Shown here: positions 1 through 12,640 of the stretch, in pieces
Layout of the letters: every line of letters starts with the position of its first letter
Position numbering within the stretch: position 1 is the first letter of the stretch
Source of the DNA: Carettochelys insculpta
Lineage: Eukaryota; Chordata; Testudines; Carettochelyidae
NCBI RefSeq assembly: GCF_033958435.1
Contig: NC_134137.1
Coordinates: forward strand, 247,302,501 to 247,366,500
Length of the DNA stretch: 64,000 nucleotides
Reading direction: 5' to 3'
The notes under the pieces: model-generated
What the model was told of the DNA's origin: nothing
Seen by the model: the letters and a program-made list of their open reading frames with translations, nothing else
Databases searched by the model: none
Position numbers and translations under genes: made by a program

Positions 1-1626
1 CTGGTTTGGATTATACTCTCTTTGCACATAACAAACATAATCAAATTATAAATCTTTATTTGTGACCAGTTCCTCTTTATCTGTCAAGGTGAGGTCTTAT
101 ATGGAATCCAACTATGGTAGGCGTAGCACTATTTGAGTTAGGAAATTGTCATATGTAATGGTTTGAAATTCCGAAGTGTTTTTAATATTGACTGCATGAG
201 ACCTCTACCTTAGGAAGCTCAAGTTGAAGTCCCCCTTTGCATGTCACTATGTGTGTGAGAGATTTGGAGGTCTCTAGAAGACACCAACTATTTTCCCATC
301 TTCTGCTTTCTATATTGGAGCATTTATCCATCATCATTCCAAGAACATTTGCTTCTGAGTTGTCGGTGATGAAAGTGTTGACATAGTGTGCTATTCCCTT
401 CTCTTCTTTTTTCTACTCAACGCTTCCAAAATGGGTGTAACCCATGGACTTTTATCAGTCCACTTTTGTCAATTATCCCACCAGGTTTCAGTAATACTAG
501 CTAGGTAAAAATTATGCTCATAATTTCAGTTCCTCTTGTTCATTGACCAGGCTACTAACATAGGTGAATAAGCAATTAAATATTTTATCTCTTCATGCTC
601 TTTCACGGTCACAGCTAACGAAGTACCAAGTTTGGATTTACTGCCATTGAAAACAGGAGAGAGTGTACTAGAGCACTCTGAGTACCAGGCATAGGGTCAC
701 TCTCATTGACATAAATGGTAAAATTCAGTTTGGGACTGGTCCTCAAGTAGAGTCAATGTTCAGAACAACTTATGGGGTAGAACAAATCTTTTCACTCCCC
801 CAGTCTTTAGGCTGGGCTGGGCTGGGCCAGCCTTGGACATAAATGAAAGACGCCTTGTTATGGCAGCTGGCAGGTGGACTGCCAAGGAACTCAGGGGGAT
901 GAATGAACTTGCAGAAAATCAAGAGGAGTTCCATCAGAGTCAGAGAACATTTCAATTTCCACAGATCAGCAAGTTTTGATGAAGAAAACAAACTATTAAC
1001 ATTTTTTTCCCATTAGCCTTGTTGGCCAGCCCACTTTGTGAACTACTGCACCTTTTAATGCCTTAGTTTTCAATCTGTAGTCCATGTATCTTTGGGCATC
1101 CACATCTCCATTCAAAATTTCTCAAGGCTTTGCAAATGAAAAAGGTTAAGAACCACTTTTCTAATGGGATGGATCTAGGTGTTGCTTAGGTGTCGTTAAA
1201 AGTAAAATGATTTATTTATTTTAAATTGTTATAACTCCTCTAATTCTTTCAAACATACTGAAACAGTCCAATTTGGTAGCAGTATTCCACTGCCTGAGGC
1301 TTGGTCTGTTACACTACAAAGTCTGGCATGAATAGCCCCCCAAGCACTCCCCTTGGCTCTACTTAGTGCTATAGAATATAAACGTGATACATAATGTATA
1401 CTGTTCATTGTGTGCATAACTAAATAAAAGAATAACATATTTTAAAATTTCTTATAGGAAATGTAATTTGCCATGCAAAAATTATAGTGGGAATAAGACC
1501 ATTTTGTTTTCTCATTACATTGCTCTCAACCATTTTCTCTATTGAAAATTATGTTGCAAGTATAGATTTAAGCAGATAAAAGTGAGATATTCATACCTAA
1601 CCATGATATTGCATCTCATTAAACAG
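1..1626 (+). other. Sequence upstream of SHISAL1 coding exon 1
   Basis: No promoter, CpG island or upstream exon can be recognised here, so the gene's 5' end probably lies further upstream. Part of 300-640 resembles a worn retroelement, but I cannot name it. The short open frames are not convincing. Confidence 0.4.
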
Positions 1627-1659
1627 GTAATTCTCTAATGGATCGATGAAAACAAAACG

Positions 1660-1726
1660 ATGACAAGTTGTGGTCAACAGTCCTTGAATGTGCTGATGGT
1701 TGTGTTCTTATTGCTCTTGTCAGCAG
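1660..1726 (+). CDS. SHISAL1: SHISAL1 coding exon 1 (start codon and signal peptide)
   Basis: This exon encodes the first 22 residues of Shisa-like 1 plus one base of the next codon. The peptide begins MTSCGQQSLNVL and continues into a hydrophobic Val/Phe/Leu stretch typical of a signal peptide. The ATG at 1660 is chosen because an in-frame TAA lies at 1636-1638 and because the first residues match the vertebrate SHISAL1 start as I know it. The exon ends at a GTAATG donor (from 1727) in phase 1, which fits the acceptor at 10936. A possible acceptor, AAACAG at 1621-1626, would make 1627-1659 the end of the 5' UTR; upstream exons and the promoter are not seen. SHISAL1 is a small predicted single-pass membrane protein of the Shisa-like group whose function is poorly characterised. 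Confidence 0.9.
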
Positions 1727-1921
1727 GTAATGTTTCTTCCAGAAATTTATTTGTATATGAATGGGGAGAGGGGCTGAATGAGTTAAAACTTCATCATGCC
1801 CAAGTCCTTACAAAATGAATAGTCGCATGGGTCACACTAAGGGTTGAAACAAAAGCCATGTGAAACTTAAAATTACCTGTACATTTGGTGACTAGAAACT
1901 GAAACAAGAAAAGCAGCACTA

Positions 1922-2244
1922 CAGGTTTAACCTCTCTAACTGGAACGCTTTCATCTGGCAATATCCGTAATCCTGCATGATTTTAGTTAGTGGGACGACC
2001 ACTTATCATGGGTGTGGCCAAGTTTCCTGTCGTCCCCTAAAGTTTGTTTACAGCCACCATTGCTGGATCTCATCTTCTGTGCTGTTATTTAGCTGTAATT
2101 TACCCATAAATGTCTTCTAAGAACCGAATAAGCAGTAGAAGTGTTGGTGATGTGCTAGACCATACTGATTTCCTGTCGTTTGGCAAATTCTCTCGTACGG
2201 CATCAGACAGGCTCCAAGGTGCCGGATAAGAGAGGTTCAACCTG
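1922..2244 (+). mobile_element. Mariner-like non-autonomous DNA transposon, copy 1
   Basis: The element begins CAGGTTTAACCTCTC, ends with the inverse GAGGTTCAACCTG, and is flanked by TA on both sides, the signature of Tc1/mariner-type insertion. It is 323 bp long with no coding capacity. Three other copies lie in the window. Shared internal blocks include one around TTTACCC.TAAATGTCTTCTAAG and one around CCACTTATCATG. Confidence 0.75.
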
Positions 2245-2879
2245 TATTTCTTTTAGGAAGGTAATGCTAATGGGACACAGACAAGCACAGGGTCAATATT
2301 AACCATTCAACCTTAACAATCATTTTCTTTACTATTTTGATTCTAAATAATCTGTCAGCTCCTTAAAATGAGGGATTCAAAACTATAGAATCAAACCACT
2401 CTCCAAGTGATCTGCCGACTCCAGACCTAAGAAGTAAGATTGTATTGTGTATTTTCAGTCCGACCAAAGAGGATATGTGTTTGTGTATATGGCCCATGTA
2501 ATCCTTGCACTCTGCCTTTTCATCTTCTTCTGCAGCTATCATTAAGTTTGCAAAAGAATCCTTACTGTAAGAATTACTTTTCACAGGCTCATAACTTTCA
2601 GAAACTCAGTTTTCTGAATTTTTCCATGTTTGTAATTCTGTCTGAAAGTGATTTACTCTAGGCACGTTTAAGCTGAATCCCATCATTTTTTTCTCTAGTT
2701 CCTTGAGGGAGGGAAACGATGCCCGTCCCGTTTTAATAGACACTACTTGCACTTTTGTAATGAGAATTAAAAAAAAATGGGCTGACATTTGAAACTTAGA
2801 ATGGATTAATGGAGGAGGAATAACAACATCCAACTCTGATATAATGGTTTTCATATTTGTTAGCGTGGTTTATGAAGTT

Positions 2880-2980
2880 AGATAAGCACTATTATCCCTA
2901 TTTTAGAAATGGAGAAACTGAGGCACAAAGAGATTAAGTGACTTAAATTTACATAAGTAGTGGCAGACTCAAATAAATAA
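2880..2980 (+). repeat. MIR-like SINE fragment
   Basis: The segment reads ATTATCCCTATTTTAGAAAT, then GGAGAAACTGAGGCACAAAG and GATTAAGTGACTT. This is the well-known core and tail of the MIR/CORE-SINE group. It is an old, diverged fragment. Confidence 0.75.
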
Positions 2981-4098
2981 TTAAAGGCAGATAATATGGG
3001 CAAAACAGAATTGAATTTAGAAACTTTAGTCTGTGCATTGGTCAGGTACACTAATCACTTTTAATTGCATGATCATAAGTCACCCCAAATATACATGTCC
3101 AATATATTTTGAGAAAAATATGTTGTCATCTATCTCAGCAATGGCACATGATCCTATTAACAAAGACTATTTCACATTCATATACATAGGGGATCATGTT
3201 ATGTTTGTACTATCAGCAATAATGTTCATATTTACTGGCTTTTGAGACTTTCACTTAGCAATTTTACTTTGTTACACTTCGAGCGTTCATAAAAAATCAT
3301 TCTGCTTTGTTTTGGTTTGAGGACAGCCGTTTGAGTGTCACACAAACATTTATCCTTAAACCAAAACATAATGGTTAGGTTTGAGTTTAATATGTTTAGT
3401 CTTTTCAGGCCAGACAGTGTCACTTCTGGGGAGAGAGAAATGATATCTTGAAAGAAAATTGTCTTTGATTTGATCCTATTTATATAGAACTTCTGCTAAT
3501 CATATAAATTATTAATACGTACCAGGCATTGTTCTAGCATTTTAATTTGTTTAGGCATGTGTACCTTGTCCTGTCATAGATCCTCTATTATTCTTTGACA
3601 TTTCTCATTAGAATAGAGGGTGCATGGTGCTATGCTGCAGGATGGGTGTTTGAAATAATAATGGCAGTTTTAATTTACATACCCCAGACAGGACTGTCTG
3701 CAGCATTTGGTGCTGGGCTTAACTCTGTGCCGATTGAAGTCAGTGAGGATTTTTCACTGGAGTGGTGTTCATTAATGCTGTGTACTTTTGAAAATTCTAT
3801 CCCCAGCTTTTACAAAGCATTCAAACAAATGAGAATGTTTCTAGACCTCCTTTCACATAAATAGCATGTTTCCTGAAACAGTGGAGGCATATTAATTGTG
3901 GAAGCATCACAGTAACAATGGCCCATAGTAACTTTATTGATAACCCTAGTAATTCCATGGTAGTTGGTATTTAGCTACGTAATCACATCTCATATGTACA
4001 ATGTATGTCCAGTTTGTCCCAGTCTGTAAAGGGAGACTACTGACTTTGCATAATTTGAATGAAAGAATTAAAGGATGCTGCTTTTTACTGTGATTAGC

Positions 4099-4422
4099 CA
4101 GGTTGAACTTCTCTAATCCAGCACCCTCAGGACCTAACTGGTGCTGGATGAGAGAATTTGCTGGACTATGGTAGATCACATTGTCTAGCAGCATTACCAA
4201 CACTTCCACTGCTTAGTGGGCTCTTAGAAGACATTTAGGGGTAAATTACAGCTAAATAACAGCACAGAACACTGAGAGTCAGGGCTGGTGTCTGAAAACA
4301 AACTTTATGGGACTGTGGGAAACATGGCCACATCCATGATAAGTGGTCATCCAGCTAACTAAAATCATGCCTGACTACGGAGTTTGCCAGATGAGAGTTT
4401 CGGATTAGAGAGGTTCAATCTG
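4099..4422 (-). mobile_element. Mariner-like non-autonomous DNA transposon, copy 2
   Basis: This is the same family as the element at 1922 but in the opposite orientation. The terminal inverted repeats are CAGGTTGAACTTCTC and GAGGTTCAATCTG. The internal GTAATTTACCCC block appears here as its reverse complement. The 3' side keeps a TA; the 5' flank is less clear. Confidence 0.7.
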
Positions 4423-5734
4423 TATTAATTTCATACTTCCATTATTTCAAACACCATGATCTATTAAAAAGTAAAATTGGGAAATATAAATAACAAGGAT
4501 ATTTCAAAATTATATCTAATAATCATTACATGCACAGTTTCGGATCACAACTGTGAGGCATGAGTAACAAAGGCTTGGATGACAAGGAACTGATAAATCC
4601 CAGGTATACAGCGCAGCAGTTTGCAAACATATCTGGAGAGCAGCGCAGGCAGAGAAACAGCAACAGTGAGACAGAGGAACAGGGGGATGTTTCAGATAAC
4701 AAGGCAATGGGATTGGTAGAAGAATCAGAAGAGTGTAGAACTGCACTGAGCAGGTTCAGCTGTGTTGGCTGGCCTAGGAAAGAAGATGCAGGCCAGCAGG
4801 CAGAAAGATGTCTGAGTAGGTGGGTTGCAATTAGGCTGGGTCAGGAATTTTTTTAACAAACTTTTTTTTTGTCAGAAAAAAGCCAGTTTGTCAAAATTAG
4901 GACTGTCAAACTATTAAAAAATAAATTATGTGATTAAACAATAATAAATATTATGTATTTAAATATTTTGGATGTTTCTACATTTTTTTAAATATATTAA
5001 TTTGGATTACAACACAGAATACAAAGTGTATACTGCTCACCTGATATTTATTTTTATTAGAAATATTTGCATTGTCTAAAAGTAAAAGAATAGTATTTTT
5101 CAATTCACCTAATACAAGTAGTGAAATATAGTCTCTTTATCACGAAAGTTGACGTTATACATGTAGAGTTATGTATTTAAAAACTGCATTCACAAATAAA
5201 AGAATGTAAAATATTAGAGATTACAAGTCCACTCAGTCGTACTGCTTGTTCAGACTGTTGCTCAGACAAATAAGTTTGTTTGCCTTTGCAGGAGATAACA
5301 GTTTGTGATTCTTGATCACAATGTCACCTGAAAATTAGGATAGACATTCACATGGCACTATTGTAGCCAGCATTGCAAGATATTTACTTGCCAGATGCAC
5401 TAAAGATTCATATGTCCCTCATTCTTCAGCCACTATTCCAGAGGACTTGTGTCAACGGTGATCCAGTGTCTGCTCAGTAACAAGCCGAAGATGCATGTTC
5501 ACTTTCATCATCTGAGTCAGATGTCACTAGTAGAAGGTTGATTTTCTTTTTTGACGGTTCAGGTTCTGTAGTTTCCACACTGAAGTGCTATTCTTTTAAA
5601 ACTTCTACAAAGAATATCTATCCTGTCTCTTCAGCATATAATTTGCTTTAGTTCAACTGACTGATCTTTAGCTACGAAGTAATGGATTGAAACTCATTGA
5701 TGACAGTAAGGATGGTATTGAGTTTCATTGAGGC

Positions 5735-5875
5735 CTGAGGCACCTTAAAGACGAACAGATTTATTTGGGCACAAGCTTTCATGATTTTTACACATGAAAG
5801 CTTAAACCCAAATAAATCTGTTTGTCTCTAAGTTGCCACAGGACACATCCTACAGATTAACATAGCTATTCCTCA
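5735..5875. repeat. Inverted pair of Penelope-like 3' ends (degraded)
   Basis: Two copies of the same 3' repeat face each other. The left arm (5735-5783) is antisense and reads GGCACCTTAAAGACGAACAG. The right arm (from about 5790) reads ACATGAAAGCTTAAACCC and then AAATAAATCTG. The axis lies near 5786. The arms correspond to the repeat that follows a Penelope-like coding remnant at 32062. The CUGANGA box is absent here, so no ribozyme is proposed at this site. Confidence 0.6.
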
Positions 5876-6874
5876 GTGAATTTCATATTAACATACAAAT
5901 CTTGGCAATTTTTCTTCACTCCTCAGTGATTTTTTTTTTATATTTTAAAAGGCTCTTGTCTGTGCTGAAACAGCACAGGATATCAAGTGAATGGTGTATC
6001 TTTTGTAATAGTGAGCAGCTGCCTCTAATTGAAAGCATTAGTGTTCAAAATAAATATAATAAAATACTTCTTCACCACTTTGGAACTAAGCTTATAGCAA
6101 TATTCTACAGAGCTAGCTAACAAAATCTATGAAAACAACCTTACAGTGGTCTGGATATTCAGACATTTTAGTTACATTGGCTGCTTATTTTTCGAACTTA
6201 TTACAGGGAAACCCTGAAAGACCAGCGTAAATCAATCATTCAAAGCCTGAATGTCTATTCAGCCCTAGAAATGTGCATGTACAGTGATAGAAGGGTATAG
6301 CCTCCACACATATATAGTATTAAATTTCAAATATGGATTGGAGACTTATGTATGCTACTCCACTTCAGAAAAAAAGTATGTTATGCTGTTCATCTCTGCA
6401 AGAAGTAAACGTAACCATTTCAATAAAACCACAGGTGCTGAAAACATAAATTGGATCCCCCTATAGGAATGTTCATATAACATGCAACAAAGAGATCAAT
6501 AACACTGAAAAGTGACAATTATAAAATCGATGAGAACACTTTAAGCATACACAATTATATGTACATTAATTTTTGGCTATTATTCAGGGTAAAAGCTCAG
6601 TTGGTTTGAGAGAAAATAGATCAGGCATATGTCTATGGATAGTGATAACATTTACAGTTACACATTAGATAGGACAAAATAGATATACATTTTTTTTTAA
6701 TTTGCTTCAGCATACAAGCCAACCAGATGGGAGCTAGGAAGAAACTTCACTTTTCTGGAAGTTATTTCATTATTTTCCATTATGATATTTTTTGCATCTT
6801 CATTTTTGGAGCATGTGAAACTATACACTGTCAAAGAAAGGCTGTAGGATTAGATAGATCACAGAACTGATTAA

Positions 6875-7584
6875 GGCTACGTCTACACGTGAACGCTACA
6901 TTGAAATAGCTTATTTCGATGTAGTGACATCGAAATAGGCTATTTTGATGAATAAGGTCTACACGTCCTCCAGGGCTGGCAAAGTCGATGTTCAACATCG
7001 ATGTTGCGCAGCACCACATCGAAATAGGCGCTGCGAGGGAACGTCTACACGCCACAGTAGCACACATCGAAATAAGGGTGCCAGGCACAGCTGCAGACAG
7101 GGTCACAGGGCAAACTCAACAGCAAGCGCTCCCTTAAAGGGCCCCTCCCAGACACAGTTGCACTAAACAACACAAGATCCACAGAGCCAACAACTGGTTG
7201 CAGACCCTGTGCATGCAGCATGGATCCCCAGCTGCAGCAGCAGCAGCCAGAAGCCCTGGGCTAAGGGCTGCTGCACACGGTGACCATAGAGCCCTGCAGG
7301 GGCTGGAGAGAGAGCGTCTCTCAACCCCTCAGCAGATGGCCGCCATGGAGGACCCAGCAATTTCGATGTTGCGGGACGCGCAACGACTACACAGTCCCTA
7401 CTTCGACGTTGAACGTCGAAGTAGGGCGCTATTCCTATCCCCTCATGGGGTTAGCGGCTTCGACGTCTTGCCGCTTAACGTCGATGTTAACATCGAAATA
7501 GCGCCCAACACGTGTAGCCGTAACGGGCGCTATTTCAAAGTTAGTGCCGCTACTTCGAAGTAGCGTGCACGTGTAGACACGGCT
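6875..7584 (+). mobile_element. 710 bp palindromic-ended Harbinger-type MITE
   Basis: The element starts GGCTACGTCTACACGTGAAC and ends GTGCACGTGTAGACACGGCT, flanked by a TAA duplication (6872-6874 and 7585-7587). The ends are strongly palindromic, with repeated TTTCGATGT, GAACGTCGAAGT and CATCGAAATAG words. The centre (7100-7350) is less symmetric and GC-rich. The copy at 54342 is the same family in the opposite orientation. Open frames inside it follow the palindromes and show no protein family. Confidence 0.85.
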
Positions 7585-8659
7585 TAAGTGTGGCATTCTT
7601 GACTTCCTAAATGTTAAAATAAATTACTATCAAATTTGTTGTTATACATCTGTGCATGTTTGAGGGATGAGTTTCTGCAGCAGCCACCCCATAATCAGGT
7701 TCTTTCTGAAGTACCTAAGTACGGATTAAGCAGCCTGACTTTAGGGACAGACACTGGAAACTTTAGCCCATGGTCACAAAGGAAGCCAATGGCAGGCCTG
7801 GCCCCAAAGTTATTTAGGAATTTTCCATCAATGTTTTCTTGACAAATAATGCTCTTTCGGCAAAACTGAAGTTTTTGTGGAAAACATTTTTTCAATCTTC
7901 TGCCAAGAAAGTTTAAATTGTCCATTTCATCTCAAGTCAACCCAGATCAGAATTTAGTTTGCCATTAATCTATGTCTGTTTCAGCTGTTGCAGTGTCTTA
8001 TGGGAGTAGTGTACCTCATGCTTCCAATCTTCTCTGGAGGTAAGGTTCCCCAGCAGGACTAAGTTTCCCTGTGAAGTCCTGCAATCCCGTTTCTGGGTGA
8101 AGGTGCGTTACAGAAGATGATGTCCAGCTGGGGAGCTCATCCCATCTAGGAGAAGGGGAGCATGAAACACTCAAACTAGAGTTCCTGTGAAGCACCATGG
8201 TTGCGCCATCGGACTAAGATGAACGTAAACTGAAATTAAATATTTCAATTCAGTTCAACAAATCAAAAAGAAATGTTTTGGTAAACCAACATCAAATCAT
8301 TTCATTTAGATTAGTAATATCTAAGTGATATTTTTGTAATACATTTTTTTCTGAACTTTCAGATCCATGAAAAGTTTTGGTGTTTCAAATATTAACCCAG
8401 ATTCAGGATGAAAATAGATGTCAAACTACCAGAATTTTTACAGGATGGAAATTCTGATTTTCTACCAACTCTAATCAGAACCTCTGAGATTCACAGCTGT
8501 GGCCTTAATCACAAGATAACCTCACAGTAGATGACAGCAAAGGAGTAATGCAATGATTGAAATGCACTCATGTTGATTTAATTTTCACTGGCACCTAAGT
8601 CACTCAGATGTTGTCTGCTGCCAAATATACACCAGTTTAGTTAAAATGGGGCAAACCCT

Positions 8660-9320
8660 TCAGATAAGGAAATAGGAAGATCAGTGTAATGGGAGCAAAC
8701 AAGAGAATGCAGAGAAGTTCACATATCTGGGGAGCAATATGTTATCTGATCTAGACTCTAAGAAGGAAATAGTGACTAGAATAGCAAAAGCAAGTTTGAA
8801 GGCGATGGGTAAGATCTGGAAAAGTAAAGAAATTAGCTTAGGAACGAAGCTGAGGGCTTTGAAAACGCGTGTAGTCAGCATCATGTTGTTCAGATGCGAG
8901 AAACGGGTGATAACGAAAGATTCGACGAAAAGGATGTTGGCATTCAAGAGGCATTGTTATAAAAAAATCCTGAGAATAGGATGGATGTAAAAGGTCACCA
9001 ACAAGGAATTCTATAGGAAGATACAGGCGAAAGAGAACCTCCTGCAGAAGGTTACACAATGAAAGTTACAGCTGTTTGGGCATATCTGCAGAACGAACAA
9101 CATACAAAAATTCAAAACCCTGGTATTTGGCATCATGGACAGTTCGAATAGAAGAGGCAGACCCCACAGAGAATGGGCAGATGATGTAGTAGATTGGTGC
9201 GGAGCTAGTCTACAGAAACTAAGCCACTCTGCACGGGACCGGGAAAGATGGAAGGAAATAGTGAGGGAAGCATCAGACACCAAAGGGCACTGAGCCCATC
9301 TTTGTTGAAGATGGTGATGC
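8660..9320 (+). mobile_element. RTE-like LINE, 3' fragment
   Basis: This stretch is homologous to the 3' part of the longer element at 14280, from the AGATAAGGAAAT block through the C-terminal coding region to the tail. Translated pieces include EKFTYLGSNM, then LRALKTRVVSIMLF and RMLAFKRHCYKKILRIGWM. These match the C-terminal region after the reverse transcriptase in RTE-type LINEs. The frame is broken by several indels and stops. The fragment ends near a GATGGTGATG run, in place of the GATGATGATGAT tail of the other copy. Confidence 0.8.
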
Positions 9321-9946
9321 AACTTTCGTGTGTACATGCTGTATTTGTAAACTGATGCAATCTTAATAAGAGTAATAATGAGATCAACCCTAGCATTTCA
9401 ACAGCAGATCTGAAAGCATTTAACAGAAAAAGTCAGAATCATTATCCCAATTTTCAAACACATATAAAGATACTAACATCCATGCACAAAGCTGCACCAG
9501 TTAAGTAAATCAGTTTAAATTTAGACTTTAATTAACTAGTGCAACTTTGTTTGTACAGCAGTCTATAGTGTGTTTGTTTCAGTTCTGTGAAGTCAGAATA
9601 AAAATACAAGATTTCTTCCACACTTTGTCTGTTGCATCTATTTAGACTGTAAGTTCATCAAGGGCAGAGACTTGGGCGCATAATCTGAGATGTAGCTTCA
9701 AGGCACTACCATAACAGAAATCCTAAATAAATTAAAGCAGTGTCAATGTGTAAGTGGGGAAATGTTACAGACCTCAAACTCCTACAAGGCAAACAAACCA
9801 TCACACAACAATTAACCTAGAGCCCAAATTCTGGGGAAATATACAGACATATATTTATTTCTTTCAAGAAAATTGACCAGCACAGTCAGTGGAACATAAA
9901 CCCAGGCGGACATCTTGTGGCACCTTATAGACTAACAGATATTTTG

Positions 9947-9984
9947 GAGCATAAGCTTTCGTGGGCAAAGACCCACTTCATCAG
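9947..9984 (-). ncRNA. Hammerhead ribozyme-like core, intact consensus
   Basis: Read on the - strand, this is CTGATGA, a stem II hairpin (GUGGG paired with CCCAC around UCUUUG), GAAA, a two-pair stem III (GC-UUAU-GC), then U and the presumed cleavage-site C. This matches the hammerhead consensus CUGANGA-stem II-GAAA-stem III-UH. Minimal hammerheads with very short stem III are known in Penelope-like elements. Activity is inferred, not shown, and so short a stem III may need a dimeric form. Confidence 0.55.
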
Positions 9985-9990
9985 TTGCAT

Positions 9991-10028
9991 CTGATGAAGC
10001 AGGTCTTTGCCCACGAAAGCTTATGCTC
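9991..10028 (+). ncRNA. Hammerhead-like core with weakened stem II
   Basis: This is the mirror copy of the core at 9947. CTGATGA, GAAA and GC-UUAU-GC-UC are all kept. The 5' strand of stem II reads GCAGG against CCCAC, leaving two mismatched pairs. It is probably inactive. Confidence 0.4.
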
Positions 10029-10683
10029 CAAAATATCTGTTAGTCTATAAGGTACCACAGGACTTCTTGTTGTTCTCGAAGCTACAGACTAACTCAGCTA
10101 CCTCTCTGATACTTATAAACCCAGACAGTGGTTTAAAAGACGTCATACATGCTTTACACAAGGATTTAATTCTTTAAAATATTAAGATCTGAACAGTAAC
10201 TGTGTTTCCATTATTCTTGCTCTAGTTACTTATATTTTTACAGTAAAGTCTATTAGCATGTAACATCTTTTCATTATTATTGTTGGCAGATCAGTGTTTT
10301 TCAAAATAATGACCTTTACAGTAGGGCACACGTTTCTGACATATTAATTACTGTCACTGTAAATCATGTACCTTTGAACTCTTATTTCAGTTTGCATGGA
10401 TTTTTTTTCTTTACTGTTAATGAAATCAAACCAGAAAAATCTTAAACTCACTTTTTTAGATTTGTACAGGATACGTACTTTAATATTTAAGTCCTTCCTG
10501 CCATCCAAGATTGTGGTAGTTATGGACAGCATTTCTTCTCTTCTGTTTCAAAAAGAAATGAATTAAAATTTAAAAATAATCAGAAACATAGTAATTCAAA
10601 AATGAAAATACCACAAAACTACTTTTCATGCTTTTAGAAGTTGCATCAAACATTACAAGAAACTACATGAACCCCCCCACTCA

Positions 10684-10815
10684 TGCATCTGAGGAAGCGG
10701 GTCTTTGCCCACGAAAGCTTATGCTCCGAAATATCTGTTAGTCTATAAGGTGCCACAGGACTTCTCGTTGTTTTTGACGATACAGACTAACACGGCTACC
10801 CCTCTGATACTGAAA
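10684..10815 (+). repeat. Penelope-like 3' end with hammerhead-like core at 10689-10726
   Basis: The repeat reads CTGAGGA (still CUGANGA), GCGGG and CCCAC (one mismatch), GAAA, and GC-UUAU-GC-UC. The usual TGTTAGTCTATAAGGTGCC and ACTAACACGGCTACCCCTC tail follows. It is nearly the same as the right arm of the 9912 pair, 700 bp away. Confidence 0.6.
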
Positions 10816-10899
10816 TACATGATTGCTATTTCTCAGAAACAAGGGGAAAAACTGATTAGGAATAAAGGAAAAATGAAAACGTATGTGATATGCAACTAA

Positions 10900-11151
<252 letters not shown>

Positions 11152-12149
11152 TAAGTAAACGAGTAATAAAGTACTCTTTACCAAATTTTTCCTAGTCTAA
11201 TCACATCTAAGATGTTTTTAATGATGGAAGCAATTAGAAAAATTATACCTACACAGAAACATTCCTAGAAGCATATTGGTACAAATCTACTTCTCATGAC
11301 AGGGAGGTTTACCTTTGCTTACATAGCTTTGATGCGCATCTTATAAATTCCTAACAGCAGGTATGTAAATTTTATAAGCAAATAGGCTGCCCCACGCCTC
11401 CAAATGGAGAAAACCGTGTTTGATTATGTATCTGTATAATGAAGCCCCCAACAAGAGATAGCAAGGGAAAGGCAAGCTGACACTTTTCAGATCAACCCAA
11501 ATGTTTTGCATGCATAATTGCTATTTTGAATTTGTGCATGTTTTGCATATTAATGACTAACAGTCACTGAGCAAAATGCACTTGGTTGTTTAGTCTCCGT
11601 GTCTGCTGCTTGAGAGACCGTTTTACATTCTCTTTTTAAAAGCAGCTATTGTTAAACATAAAAAATAAGAATTTTTGCAGAAAAACTGACAAGCTAGTAA
11701 GTAGATCCTGAATTATGAGCGGCATGTGCTGTGGAGGCAGGATTCTTCTATCCAAATGGACTTCTCTGCACTACTCAACCGTTCTCGCCAAGAGTGAGTT
11801 CTCCTCACAGAGGATGGAGCTCTCATCTGAGGTAAAGCCAGCAGAGCCAGCTGCTGAGATAACTTGCCTCTCCTCATCCTGGCATACGGGCAATATCAAA
11901 TGGGGATCATTTGTGTTGCAGAAGGAGTGTAAGGAGTGCCATTGCCACAGTTTTCATCTAGCATATGATTTTCAGCTATTGGTCAGCACCACTGAAGTCA
12001 ATGGGATTTGTTTGCCATTGACTTTTATGTACATCCGTTCAGGATTATGTTCTCCTGACATAAATTAAGTGATTTTAACCCTCAGTGGTGCCAGGGCCAG
12101 CAGAATCAGAGAACTAGTTATGCCTTCTTAACAGCCCCCTCACCAGCGT

Positions 12150-12350
12150 TTCCTGTAAGCTGTGCACTTGTGTGTCCACTCATGAGAGATTCCAGTGCTA
12201 CCCAGCTGATTAGCAGAGCTCCCACAGCCAAGCTTTTGTTTCAACTGGTGGTATACATTCATATATCTCTGTGAATATAAAAAGTTATTCCACATACATA
12301 TGGAAAAATCTGCATATGGGTGGAAAAGATTAGAAAGAACATTGCCCCTC
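12150..12350 (+). repeat. Unnamed dispersed repeat, complete copy
   Basis: About 200 bp starting TCCTGTAAGCTGTGCAC and running through CCAGCTGATTAGCAGAGCTC to ACATATGGAAAAATCTGC. It matches the two halves of a repeat at 21690-21758 and 21914-22045. I do not recognise the family. Confidence 0.55.
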
Positions 12351-12439
12351 ACACTGTGTAATGAGGGTATTATGAGTTCTGCCTAAACACATAAGTAGTA
12401 CCATTGACTATGCCTGTCTGGTTAAACCAGTGCAATATT

Positions 12440-12640
12440 TCTAGCGTGGTGTCAATTATATCAATATTTAAGGTGCTTTATATCTGTGTAATAGCTTGTT
12501 CCCATATAGGAGGGGAAATAAGCTATGCCAGTATAAGGCACCTTAATACTGGTATAAACATCTACTCTAGTTGTCTCAGTTAAAAAAAAATCTCTAGTCA
12601 AAATAGTTATGCCAATATAAAAATTGTCCATAGCCCAGGC
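12440..12640. repeat. MITE-like imperfect palindrome
   Basis: The stretch has complementary AAGGTGCTTTATATC and AAGGCACCTTAATACTGG segments around AAGCTATGCCAGTATAAGG. It resembles small turtle DNA transposons, but neither ends nor a target duplication can be fixed. Confidence 0.35.

Larger units (their letters stand above)
9912..10112. repeat. Head-to-head pair of Penelope-like 3' ends, each with a hammerhead-like core
   Basis: A near-perfect inverted repeat is centred on TTGCAT at 9985-9990. Both arms carry the sequence CACGAAAGCTTATGCTCC, then ATCTGTTAGTCTATAAGG. The right arm continues into ACAGACTAACTCAGCTACC. The same 3' repeat follows a Penelope-like coding remnant at 32062, which is why I assign it to that retroelement class. 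Confidence 0.7.

Noticed and set aside
7198..7563. 121-codon open frame on the + strand
   Set aside because: It lies wholly inside the palindromic MITE at 6875; frames on both strands mirror the repeats and show no protein family.
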